From contig NC_088295.1 in assembly GCF_032854445.1 (NCBI RefSeq), forward strand, positions 51,875,249 to 51,939,248: a stretch of 64,000 nt of DNA, given 5' to 3'. This DNA is from Liolophura sinensis. Lineage: Eukaryota > Mollusca > Polyplacophora > Chitonida > Chitonidae. Within the stretch, counting starts at the first letter, position 1. Each line of letters begins with the position of its first letter. Shown here one piece after another: positions 20,926 to 33,700 of this stretch. The position numbers and the translations under genes are program-made. A model generated the notes under the pieces. That model was not told the origin of the DNA and did not search any database. It saw nothing but the letters and a program-made list of their open reading frames with translations.

Positions 20926-23290
20926 TAGCTGATCATCTCCTTTCAAAACAAATTTAAACAATTTTACCCTTTTGAATATTTGCCTGATCAATTTGAAGAT
21001 TGACGTCAGCTACAATGTAGTGTGTCCAACGCGACTGGTTATTTCTATATTAAACTTTCGCCTATACGTAATGTGCCGATCGGTAGCCCAGAACATGTTA
21101 AATCTTTGGGCCAGTCCCATTTAACTGCTCCGGCAGTTGTCTTACCTCAAAGTCGAAGACAAATCCAATGCCTTTATGTACATGTACTACCATACCACAG
21201 CATTTTCATATAGGAAACATAGGGTAATTGATACCGTCTGATCTAAAAAATACAATTTAACGCTGACCTACAGAAATAAGGTGCCAAACAATGCGGAATA
21301 AAGAAAGCAATCAACAGGTGTTGAAAAAATTGCAAATTTCTTTGGTTTTCAAGGAGTAAAGGCCGTCGTTAGGCACGCCATTGTGACGTCCACTATTTTT
21401 TAAACCCCGCTACAGCTAAAATTATTTGCCGGAAAGCAATGCGGTTTGCATCATTTGATTTTTCGTGACAAAGTACGTCGGATCATCTCCTTTTACCATT
21501 TTTGAATTTTTTGCCTCATCAATTTGCAGATTGACATCAGCTACAATGCGACTGGTTATTTCTATACTAAACTTTCGGCTGTAAGTAGTGTGTCGATCGG
21601 TAGTCCAGAACATATCAAATCTTTGAACCAGTCCCCTTTAACTGCCCCGGCTGTTGTCTTACCTCCAAGTCGAAGACATATCCATGGTCTTTATGTACAT
21701 TTATATCGTCTGATCCAAAGAAATAAAATTTAACGTTGACCTACAGAAATATGGTACCAAACGATACAGCATAAGGCATGCAATCAACAAGTGTTGAAAA
21801 AATTGTAAATTTTTTTGGTTTCCAAGGAGTAAGGGCCGTTGTAAGGCATGCTGTTATGGCGTGTCTTCCAGTATTTAACCTTCACTATAGCTCAAATTAC
21901 TGATCGGTATGCATTGCGGTTTGCACCATTGGATTTCTCGGCGAAAAGTAGGTCGGACAAGCCATTTTAACAAGTTTACCAGGTAGCATTGGTAACTGCC
22001 ATAAGGTACAACGTTGTGCAATGCTTTTAGATGTACCATGTATGATTGCAATTACTTTATGGCACTGCAAGTAATGTGTCGTTCGGTAGCCTAGAACATG
22101 TCGCATCTTTGGGACAAGTGCATTTAAATGACCAAGCAACTGTGTTACTTCTAAGTCGAAGACCACCCACCCAAATTCCTATATGTACATATACTACCAG
22201 CATTGGCCTACAGCCAACACAAGCCATCTCATGCCGTCTGTTCTAAAAATTTTAATTTAACTCTTAACTACATAAATAAGGTATCAAACGATGCGAATTA
22301 ACGCATGCAATCTGCACGTGTTCCAAAAACTTTTAAAATTTTCTTCCGTTTCTAATGACTGGGCAATGTTGTAGGGCACTTCAATATGACGTCTTCCAAG
22401 ATTTAACCTTCGCTACAGCTCAAACTACTGGTCGGAAAGCATTGTGGTTTGCACCATTGGATTTCTCGGCGAAAAATACGTCGGATAAGGTCCTTTTAAA
22501 CCGCATTTCAACAATTTTACCGAGTATGACTTTTTCTCTATGACTTTGGTGACTGACATAAGTTACAACGTGGTGCAATGCCTTTAGACGTACCATATAC
22601 AATCGCGATTGGATGTTTTTGTGTTAAACATGCCGCTATAAGTGATGTGCCGTTCGGTTGTCTAGAACATCAGCAATCTTTGGGCCAAGTGTATTTGAAT
22701 GACCAAGCAACTGTCTTGCTTCTAAGTCGAAGACAACCAACCAAAGTGCCTAGATGTACATGTACTACCAAACCACATTATTTGCATATAGCCACCACAA
22801 GCCATCTGATACCGTCTTTTCTAAAAATTTTAATTTAACACTTAAGTACATAAATAAGGTATCAAACGATGTGAATCAGCGCATGCAATCAGCACGTGTT
22901 GTAAAAAAACTGTTAAAATTTCCCCCCGTTTCTGAGCACTTGGCATCGTTGTTGAGCAATTCATTATGACGTCTTCCAAGATTTAACCTTTGCTACAGCT
23001 CAAACTACTGGTCAGAAAGTATTGCGGTTTGCACTACTGGATTTCTGGTCGAAAAATACGTCGGATAGGGTCTTTTTAAACCGCATTTCAACAATTTTAC
23101 CGAGTATGAATTTTTTCCCTACGACTTTAGTGACTGACATAAGTTACAACTTGGCGCAATGCCTTTAGATGTGCCATATACAATGGCGATTAGATGTTTT
23201 TTTAAAAACATTCCGCTACAAGTAATGTGCCGTTCGGTAGCTTAGAACAAGTCCAATCTTTGGGCCAAGTGCACTTTCTTAACGGAGGCG
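20926..23290 (+). repeat. Tandem array of a 475-580-bp unit
   Basis: The anchor GCGGTTTGCA (or GTGGTTTGCA) recurs at about 21441, 21916, 22444 and 23024, so period lengths vary from 475 to 580 bp. Other conserved blocks are TCGGTAGCCCAGAACATGT, TCTTTGGGCCAGT, TAAGTCGAAGAC and AAGGTATCAAACGATGC. The last two complete copies (from 22.4 kb) are most alike and share TATGACGTCTTCCAAGATTT. The short ORFs in each copy carry no recognisable domain. Confidence 0.85.
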
Positions 23291-24407
23291 GTGGGGCGTT
23301 ACTGGTATAAACAGCTTGGACATTATGCTCATTTACATCAGCATGGAGAATGTCTTAACCTGGAAACTGATCATGGACAAATTTTGATCACGACCCTTCC
23401 CATCTTTCGATCTCTGTCTGTTACAGACTTCTTTCCCCTCTTAAAGTCTCCAAAACTCAATCAAGAGAAGTACGTAGCAGGAAGGAATTAGGATTATTTC
23501 CATAGGAACTAACTCCTCCCCTTAGCGTCTGGCGATGTCAAAGCAGTGGATTAAAGGTGTGGGAGGTACACTTTATACACGCGTAAGTGAAGAGCGTTAA
23601 TCATGTAAACCTAGTTTTATTTTGCACCTCCAATGTTTTAGCTATAATAGCCTATATTATGGAAACTTTAGGGCGTCTGGGGTCCCTATGCAGCGGTTAA
23701 TATGTCTGGCAAATATGGCCTCCTTTTGATCTTGTATAATCATCGTGCAGAACTGATCCTAACTGCTATCTCCAATGTTTAAGGTAGACACTTTTGGGGG
23801 TAGGCCCTTACATGCGGCCCAGGAGCATCACGCAGCGTGTGGCGCTCGACAGAAATCAGTTTCTATGTATTTCAGATCATGATAGCTGCCTAAATGATCT
23901 TGTGTTCAGATATTGTTGGTTTAGGCTCAACCAAGACCCTGAGCTCCCAGTCTAGACAGCGACAGAAAGCTACAATGCAGGCCTGTTGCGGATCAACCGT
24001 GTGCTGTATGGTAGTTAGGACCGCTACCGAATACAAACCCAATGGCCAACTCACCAAAGACAAGTGGTCCAGTGGTCCAACTGGTCCATTTGAACCAGTG
24101 CAACAACACAACAAAAAACCTGATGCTGGAACCACCGCTCGCTGCTAATATCTAGAAAACAAATATTGTATTTTTTATCAATTAGAAAGATTAATGAATA
24201 CACTTATATACGGGAATATACTCTCAATGTTCAATTCTATGTGTTGGTGCCCCTTCTGCACAAAGAGGTAGGCCTACTATCTGAGACCATCCAGGCTCGT
24301 CTTGTTTCGGAGGGGAAGCTGCGAAAAATCCAACGAAAATAATATCACCAGCAGCAGGGTAAAGTGTTCAGCTGTGAAAGCGCTACCAAGATGGGAAAAT
24401 CACTGCA
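23291..24407. other. Intergenic, nothing recognised
   Basis: Opposed ORFs of about 80 codons near 23890-24148 overlap on both strands and show no domain or splice context. No gene is called. Confidence 0.45.
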
Positions 24408-24671
24408 AACAGACTGTAACTTCCTCGCTTGGCGTTCAGCATGAAGGGGATAGTGCAACGACTGGTTGACCCGTATCAGTATAATGGCTCGGGCAGGGCG
24501 AATTACTTGCCTTCGATAAGCTGTCTCAGTGAAGCAGCGCTAGATAAAGAGCGGTGGAGGTCCGTCCTGCGACAAGCAGGCACATTACATATACCCTAAT
24601 AATTCCTTCGTCGTCATAAGATTGAAAAATTGTTGAGTACGACGTTAAACCCCAAGCACTCACTCACTCAT
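24408..24671 (+). mobile_element. SINE family B
   Basis: CTGTAACTTCCTCGCTTGGC, GACCCGTATCAGTATAATGG, CTGTCTCAGTGAAGCAGCGC, then GAAAAATTGTTGAGTACGAC, TTAAACCCCAAGCACTCACTC. Closely similar to the copy at 12123. Confidence 0.9.
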
Positions 24672-26506
24672 TCAAACATGCATGTATGTATGTATTATGT
24701 ATCTTATCTTAATAAGGCTGTAAATACATGAATTCAATTTTCAGGTATCTTTAGGTATTTTAAGACATATTATAATTAATGAGTTACCGGTAAACTAATT
24801 CTATCCAAGTATGCAGTAAATGTGCTATGTAATAGCATTCCGTTTACAGAGCACGCAATTCTTAAAGAGAATGATGGGTAGGAAAAAATTTTCGCGGCCC
24901 ATCACCTTGCTCAAAGTTGAAAAAAAAAAAAAATTCCGAACTTGGCAGACGTTGATTTGAGTTGTCCGATTCGAAAGTTTAAACGGCTGGGTTAGTGTTG
25001 AAAGATGATTTACCAATGCTGACTTTGACATATTACACTTCTGGCGTTTTAGGGAATCGGTATATAACAAAGATAAGGTAGGGTTTGAGCTGGTTTTCTT
25101 AGTGAAATTGTCCGCGTGGAAGTCTATATGGCCGCAGCTGGGCGTTACGAGACAAACGTCCAGCTTTGCTTTGGGCTAAGCTGGTCGAAAGCTCTGAGGA
25201 TGTAGAAACATTCCTGGGCAAATTTTATGGGAAGATAACTCTTGTAACCTGATCGCAGATAATGAGGGGATAACTCTGCTAGAACCACTGTGTAATAAAA
25301 TTCCTTTTGTTCTGCTTTGTATTGCACTCTTCTTTAATTTGACATATTACCGTGTAAAACTTTCTTCGTGTCACACTTTCGTGTTACTCATTCGTCCTTC
25401 TCCCAAACTGGAAGTTAAACATAACAAAATTTAGAAAATTTAAGACGAGATGAGAGATTTTAGTTCGTTCAATGTACACTGGGGGCGTGACTGCATGCGT
25501 GACTACATGTTGGAGAGACAGACGATTAATGTATCGGATGTTTGCCAGCTTCTCTTGAGCTGCGCTTGCCTTGTGTAGCATCTTTGTATTGAGCTTTGAG
25601 GTGGATGCCCCAGTTGTGTTGATGGTAAGTACGCGTTACTACTGGATCTGTCCCAGGAGTGTATCTCTAACGACAGGGTACGCGATAAGCCTAGCCGTTG
25701 GTAACTTGTAGCATTAACAGTGACTGCATGTGTCTGTCACTCAAGCGTGTATGAATTTCTGCAAATACATTCACGATTCATTCTCTTCACAACGGGGCCA
25801 CTTCATTTGTGAAAGTGTAGTGTAAAGATCACCCCTCTCTGCAATTTATTAGAGGCCGTTGTCAGTGATCGCACTTGCAGTATTTTTTTTAGACCTGCTT
25901 ATGATAAATGCCGGCCATCTTCAGTGAGGAGACCATGGCTGGTTGGCTGATAATTGTGGGGCTCTGGGCGGGGGGAGCTCGAGACTCGTTATTATCTTGA
26001 AGAGAAAACAGTACAGTCTTTCTCCTTTCACAAGCCCAGTATTCCTATCATATGTAATTATGGAACTGTTGTAATCATGGTCTATAGTGGCTCCCCACTG
26101 TTTTAGGCCAAAAGGTAATTTGAAATCAGATATTGTTGATCAATATCAGCTGTCAGCCTACCAGAATCTCAGGTAATCACTTGGCCTTAAAACCAATATC
26201 AGTTTCCATAAGCGACAATGTTAAAATTTAGAGCTCAACCCCAAAGATCTAATGACCAATAAACATTAATACTGGCCTTGTTCAAAATCGGAGTCAAACT
26301 TCCTATACATGTAGCTGTGATAGCCACTTCAAGAACTTCAGGGGGACATAACTCTGAAAGGAGTCCTGATTTGAGATATGTGAAAAATACTGCAAACATA
26401 TTATGATACATGTACCAGAGTTTATAGTTAAGCCGAGGGAAGGATTTTTTGAATATTTGATTGATGTGCGTAGTGTGTGCAGTGGGCAACGTGTTATTAT
26501 AACGGG
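24672..26506. other. REV3L 5' flank with a possible noncoding first exon
   Basis: A strong donor, GATG/GTAAGT, lies at 25625, and TTATGTTGTAG at 27505-27515 could be the matching acceptor just before the coding start. A noncoding exon ending at 25624, with the promoter around 25.1-25.6 kb, is therefore possible. No TATA box or GC-rich island proves it. Confidence 0.25.
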
Positions 26507-26753
26507 ACCTCCTTGCCCAAGGTGGTTAGCATGCCCAGGAGTCTCTCACCAATGCGGTTGCTGTGAGTTCAAGTCCAGCTCATTCTGGCTTCATCTCCGA
26601 CCATACGTGGGAAGGTCTTCAAGCAACCTGTAGATGGTCGTGGGTTTCCCCCGGGCTCTGCCTGGCTTCCTCCCACTGCAGTGCTGGTTGCCGTTGTATA
26701 AGTGAAATATTCTTGAATACGGCATAAACGCCAATCAAATAAATAAATAAATA
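26507..26753 (+). mobile_element. SINE family A, nearly full length
   Basis: ACCTCCTTGCCCAAGGTGGT (altered A box), GTGAGTTCAAGTCC (B box), the body and CGCCAATCAAATAAATAAATAAA. It lies upstream of the REV3L start. Confidence 0.9.
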
Positions 26754-27570
26754 TCACAGAGGAGAACAATACACATATACATCAAGCTTTTCATTGCCTT
26801 ACCACCTGAGCCTAGCCATACCATCATGGGTCCGTGACAATCTCACCAGAAAGCAAGAACATTTTCTGAATTTACTCTATAATGCTGTGGCTGCCCTTTT
26901 GATCTAGTATTCTTGTAGAAAAGTTGTTTTACAGATATGGCTCCCAGTAGAGTTAATGTAAATGACATAATCTCTTGACTCCTCACCTGAAGTCTGCTTG
27001 CATTAACTGCAACATTTAATTTGATCTGAGAAAGTATAGCTTTATATAGCATCCTTGACAATATGGTTATTCCCACATCAGATAAAATACTCAATGGACA
27101 GCAAAGGTTACACGGACGACCTGTATATTTCAGTATCCTGCAGCCTGTGCCATATAAGTCTGTTGACTGGGTTATCATCCTTTTTACGTCTATGAAATCA
27201 TGACCAGGAAATGATTCGCCAATACATGGGTCTTCTGAGATGAACTGATGAGTGTTTTGCCGGATAATTTGTTGCACAGTTACTAAATGACAGGATAAGG
27301 AAAATTGTGGTGTCAGTGACCCTCATGTTGGACGTCTGATTGCTTGCCCAATATAAGAGTTTACAGAGTTACTGACCCTACATATTTTAGTATCCTGTCA
27401 CTGAGTAAAAGTGTAATTGATGTTATACTATATCCATTTTTTTTTGCATACATATATGTACATGTGTGTCCAGTAACTTGGTAATTCTAAGAGGTCTGAT
27501 TTAATTTATGTTGTAGGGATGGAGCAGCCTTCCCCAGTAGTTCTTCCTTGCCTTGCCTGACTGCTTGACC

Positions 27571-27709
27571 ATGTTGTCAGTGAGGATAGTGACCACTGAC
27601 CATTACATGGCTCCACCGTTACGGAGCCTAGATGTGTGTCACTCAGACTTCAGAAACAGCCAGGTAAAGAAGGTACCAGTGTTCAGGTTGTTTGGAGCCA
27701 CACCTGCTG
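27571..27709 (+). CDS. REV3L: REV3L exon 1 (start codon)
   Basis: Starts MLSVRIVTTDHYMAPPLRSL and ends PVFRLFGATPAG, with donor CTG/GTGAGT (phase 1). Upstream in-frame codons contain no ATG before a probable acceptor TTGTAG at 27515. Residues 1-46. Confidence 0.95.
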
Positions 27710-30700
27710 GTGAGTACACTACAGGCTTTATCACATATATTAATATATTATAAAAATATAACTGTACCTCAGTAATGTTCACAGCTTCAAAACGTATGAA
27801 TGAAATCATTCAGTACAGACAAATAGACTTCTTTACCTGTAACTTTCTAAACGACAACTTCTCTTGGTTGCATGAAAGCAAGTAAATGGTAAAATCCATG
27901 TACAAAGGTGGAAAGTAGACATCACAGAAAAATAAGTTTGGATAGAAAAATTCATATGTTGTAAGCACATTTAGATATGAACACTGCTTGAAATGTCAAG
28001 GTAGTTTTTATCATGGAGTTTGTGTTTGCAGGTCAGAAAACATGCATGCATATCCATGGGGTGTTTCCGTATCTGTACATCCCTTTCAACCGCACTCAGC
28101 CTTGGGATCTCTACATACACCAGTTTGCCAGCAGTTTAGACAAAGCTGTCAACATAGCTCTGGGAAGCGAGCACTCCAACACACAGCATGTCTACAAAAT
28201 TGCCTTAGTCTCTGGAATGTAAGTTACTGGAGATCAAATCTAAGTTCAAGCTTTTAACAATAGTCATTTATTTATTAGCTGCATTTGGGTATTTTGTAAC
28301 ATGTACAGGGATTCATATGCGTTGATTTTTTTGAACTAAATATTGGCTTATAAAATTGAGTTTAAAACTTAATTTACGTGTTGGAAACTGAATATTTTCA
28401 GTACCGTGACAAAAATTTTTAACGGCTGAAATAACTCTACTCAATTTAGTTGCCATTAACAGAATGTTTTAAAAACGTGAGAAAGCTTTATTCATAGTTA
28501 AATTTTCTAGAACAAATAAAAAAGTTTTCTGAGGCGATTAACTGTTACAATATACATGGTCCAATTTCTGTTACCTAGTCACTGCACATCTACACATGTT
28601 ACAGAGTCTCTTAATAATAAACTAGGTCATTAATGTATTGATCAGAGATGGTGTCTTGACTTCCATTCATTATTCTAATAGTATGACGAAAAAGTAAGGC
28701 AGGAAATCTATTGAAGCTAAGATCTTGCGCATTTCTACTACCCGCTGTTTGTCTGTCAAATACACAAAGCCAATTTGAAGGAGGCCTAATGTTATGTGAC
28801 TGCCTCTGAAATTGTACAAAAAATAAACACAGAACTGAGAAGGTTAAACTAAACAAAGTGCCATTTTCTCATGGAAACTAAAACAGAAAAAGTATATATA
28901 AAAGAAAACTGTGGTATTAAATAAACAATATTTTAAGATGAGAAGAAAACCTCCAAATTAAGAAAATAAATCATCACTAAAAATTTTAAAAGCTTTTAAA
29001 CAGGCTATAATAAAAATTTTGGGCGAAAAATCAAATCAAATCACATTTTCTGTATTTACCAAGAATAGCTTATATCATTGCCTTTCAGTAAATATGAGAC
29101 TTGTAACGTCATGTATTTATATTGTGGTGTTAAAATGGTTCCAACATTTGAAAAAGTTATAATGCCTAATGCATTTTAGGAACTTAATTACCAATGTTAC
29201 CAAACAGTAACATGTGTGCAGACAAGACTGGTATTTTGTGTAAGGTTATTGTTTGGGCCAAGGAATTTGTCTGGATCTGTGCAATTAGTAGGCATTAATC
29301 AGAGAATAACAAAGACATGTTATTGTTTTGAAATAAGTTGCTTTATTAATTGACTTTACATGTAGGCCTACTACATTGCAAGCTGTCAAATGGATGTTAT
29401 CAGAAATATATAGATTGTGGCACAATACTACATAAAATTTAGTTTGGTTTGTAAAATATATTTTAACTGAATACGAACTCGAAATTGGTCTGTAAATTTT
29501 TTTTAACTCAATTTGGTAAAAAAAAAAATCAACTTTTCAGTTTTGGTTTGTAAAATTTTAACTTCTATGAGTCCCTGACATAAATATTAATAAGCCACAG
29601 CAAGTCTGAATGCTTAGATGTCAATTATTCATCAGATAGTAATTGTACATAATTTCTAAATAACTTTCAGAGTTTGTTGTGGTTATGCATTTAAAATAAA
29701 AAGATTTGTAGGGCTGAGGTGGTTAGCGTATCAGGGAGGTACAATGACCCAGGAGCCTCTCACCAATGTGGTCACTGTGAGATTAAGCCCAACTTAGGCT
29801 GGCTTCCACTCCGGACGTACATGGGAAGGTCTGCCAGCAGCATGTGGATGGTCTTGGGTTTCACCCGGGCTCTGCCCAGTTTCCTCCCACCATAATGCTG
29901 GATGCTTGTATTAGTGAAATATTCTTGAGTACAGCACAAAACACCAATCAAATAAAAAAATAAATAGAAGTTGTATATTTTCATCTGTACATGAAGATGT
30001 CATATGATATTGCTGAACATGTTACAACTTATTTGGAAAGTAGTTTTAGATAACATGTGGCTATATTTGTTGTTTAAATTTACTTTGTTTGATGTTTCTC
30101 GAAAAATGTGTACTTTTGCAGCCTGAAGAAACTTTGAAGAGAATGAGAATATTCAGCTGATCTTTGTTATCCATGGCCAGATGTGTTATCCATGGCTGGA
30201 ACAGTATACACGTATACAGTATACACATACGTGTTTATCTACTGGTTTAGGAAATTTTATTGTCCTTGATAGCAGTGCATTAAGATTAAGAGCTGTTCCT
30301 GTGTTGCATTTTCAGCCCCATGTATGGTTTCCATGAGAAGGAACAGCAGTTCCTGAAAATTTACCTATACAACCCCAACCTGATCAGGAGGTAAGACAAT
30401 GTCAGTTTACTGTTACAGGGGTATAAATAGTTTGGACAGTGGACATGCATATACATCTGTGCATAAGGTTCAAACTCTGTCCTTCCATATTAGAAGCAAA
30501 AAACAACAGTTGGAATTTTGGGGTTTTTAGTGACTGCTCAGTTTGTGGGAATAATGGAAGAGATTGGCTTGAAGTTGGGTATTCAGAGATACATGTGAAC
30601 ATTGCAAGGGTGAGAAAGCACCTGCATGGTTTTGCCGGTGTTTAGTTAGATTCAGTACATGTGTGCTGTCAATGGGTCTGAGGTGATAGCAATACCCCAA

Positions 30701-33700
30701 GCTAGTAGCCAAGGTGGTGGTCTCTCAAGAGTGTTGGTAAGATTAAAATGGTCCAGAGTGTATCCTCTGCAGTAACGTTTTCCGTTACGTCAGCCTCAAA
30801 GCACGTCTTAAATCTGTCTTGACAGTCGGATCTTTTAAGACTTACACTACATCGACATCCTGCATGTAGTCTTCTATATCATTTTCAAATCTTCAAGGAA
30901 GAAAAGACACAAAGAACCCATTTCCCATAGAAGGGTAATACCTTATATGCTTATTGCAATGCATAAATTTGTTTGAAATAATGTTTTTCATTGCTACAAC
31001 TTTTAATCACCCCTCTTTGTAGTTGGCGCAAAATTACAACCTGTGACATTGTAAAATGCATGACACCTGGTGTTGCTGACACCTACGGTCTGGTGTCAAG
31101 TGGAGTGGTTTTTTATCTTTTATCTCTTATTTGGTGAAGTCACATCGAAACATTACTTACTTGGTTGGGGGCTAAGTGCAAAGGGTGTGGGCCAAGTATA
31201 TATATTGGTACTATATACACTGACTGGCAGATACATTATGCCTGGTCGTGTCTTTGGGAAGACAGTGCATTAAGGTAACTCATTTAATATATAGGTAGTG
31301 GAACAGGTTGGCTACATGGAGACAGTGGTGTGATATGACAACAGTAATGTGGAAAGAACAAATAAGCATAATGCCTCCCACGGATTATTTCAGAAAAACC
31401 CCAAGAACTCATCTGACCATTTGTTGTTCTTTATTCATTTCAGGGTGGCTGATTTATTGCAGAGTGGCGCTGTTATGAATAATGTTTTCCAGCCTCATGA
31501 GTCTCACATACCCTACCCATTACAGGTACTTATCTTTCCAGCACAGTGGGTTGACCCAGTAACATGTAGTGTACGACATGATGTAGAGGAGGCTTTTGTC
31601 ATTTTTGTCTCGGGTTGATTTAATTGTGTCTTTCCGAGCGGTAGTTTGTTCAGTTAATCCATCTTTAGTAAAGCATGACACAGAATTGAAAGAATGTTTA
31701 CCTCATTATACATCTCTCCATGTAAATCAGCTTTGTTCTAAATACCTTTCTTTATTCGTGTACTCTAAAAAATAGATATTTTAGTAATATGAACAAACTG
31801 GTATTTTGTGTACTTTGCAGCTCTTCATTGACTATAATCTTTACGGAATGAACATGATACATGTGGCAGCTGTGAAATTCAGACAATGGAGTGAAGATGG
31901 TGAAAAATTTGCAGGTATAAGAGATGTTACATGTACTGTGTAGCTAAGCTGTAACAGACCTTATTTCTACGTGAATCTTAAATTTTGGAAAACCTCTATC
32001 ATGTTCCCAAAAAATTACAAGGCACAGTGACTCTCTACAGTTCCAAAACCTGAAAAATCCATATCCTGTGTAATAAATAGGGCCTGTATTAAAACTTTAC
32101 TGTACATGTACAGTTCCTTGTTGGCTGATGTTGCATATACATGTATACTATTGTTAATTAATTGGCTGTTTCAAACAGTTCAGTGTTCTGAAACACTTTA
32201 CACTGAGGCCTAATACTGAAGATTGCTGAGAAGATCTGAAACTGAGTGCTCTTCTGGTATTATTTGTATTATTCCATGTATGTATTATTTTATTATTTCA
32301 TGCTACAACTTGGAATTATTCCAAGGGCACCAACACCCTGTGGTTTGATTTTTCTTTATTACAGACAATGGCGATGTCCAGTCCAGTAGACTAAGGAAGT
32401 CCTCCTCTGTGTCATCTACCTCTCCTGCTAATGACAACTTAGATAATACAAACCCTAACCATCACTGGTTGAAAACTTGGGATAAGGACAGTGTGCCCAG
32501 GTACGATTTATGTTTTTATTTTTTTTTTTCATTTTCGCAACCTAGTAAAATGCATTTGAAGCATTGGATTCTACAGTGGCCCTTTTCTGCCCACATTGGG
32601 AGTTTTTGCCATTGAACACACGTATACTGCTTAATTTCATCATTCAACATTCATAAACATTTAGATCTATGAATGCATGCACCGAATGAACCTTGAAATC
32701 AAACAATTTGATGCCCTCTGGGTTATTACAGACTACCATATAATCATCTTTTGAAATCAAATACTGGTCAGTGTTTAATGGTGTTTCCATCTGATATTTA
32801 CTTCATTGTAGTTTTTTCTTTGTCTTTAATGATTTTGGAGGAAGTTGGGTTCACTTATATCAGCTTATCAGTTTACAGAATTTATATGTTGTCAACTGTC
32901 TTCATTGTCTGAAAACTGTTTATGAAATCTCACTCATGTATGGAATTTCAGACCAATTTTGGAAGACTGATGGTTGACTTACACTAATGTGGTTAAATTA
33001 ATGATAAATAAATTAATTAAATTAATGATAAGTGGCTGCCATTAACAGCCAGATGTTTAATTCATGTCTTGCTTACACACTTTCTTGAATACTTTTATAT
33101 AGAGCTAATGTGATGTAGTCTCACATCTAATCGATCAGCTACATTTTGTGTAGAATGTATACAAGAGACTTTGTTGTAATTCCACTGAATAAAATGCATG
33201 TTGAAGTATGATCTTACATGCAAACTGGGGTCTCTTTTAATTTACTGATTTGATGTTTAACTGACATCAAATTGTTTTGCCATTTTATGGGCAAGGAAGT
33301 TGAAGGATTTACTTGGTTGGTGATGAGTTTGAGTGAGAAGCTGTGATATCAATGATAGCTATGAATGTTCTGTAACAGGGATATGATGCTGGGTGATGAC
33401 GGTCCCCAGGGTCAGCACCTGTGAGCTGGAGGTTGACGTTGTTGCAGCTGATATCCTCAACAGACTCGAAGTGGACGGTGAGTACAAGGAGGCTCTGGAG
33501 TGAGGCTCAATCTTCGGCCGTCGAAAGTTGCCATGGAATTTAAAAGGCTTTCCTGGAAGTACAGTTAATATGTTTTACTTTTGCGCAAATCTATAATGAT
33601 CGGGAGAACTAAACCATAAACCAAGTTTTGACTAGCCTGCAGTTTCTTTTATGTTGAACTTGTACTCCACCTTCTTTGATTGGTGAAATTTGTCATGTTT

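Noticed and set aside
26843-27277. 144-codon minus-strand ORF upstream of REV3L
   Set aside because: No recognisable motif and no splice or promoter context; the length is within chance for this composition.
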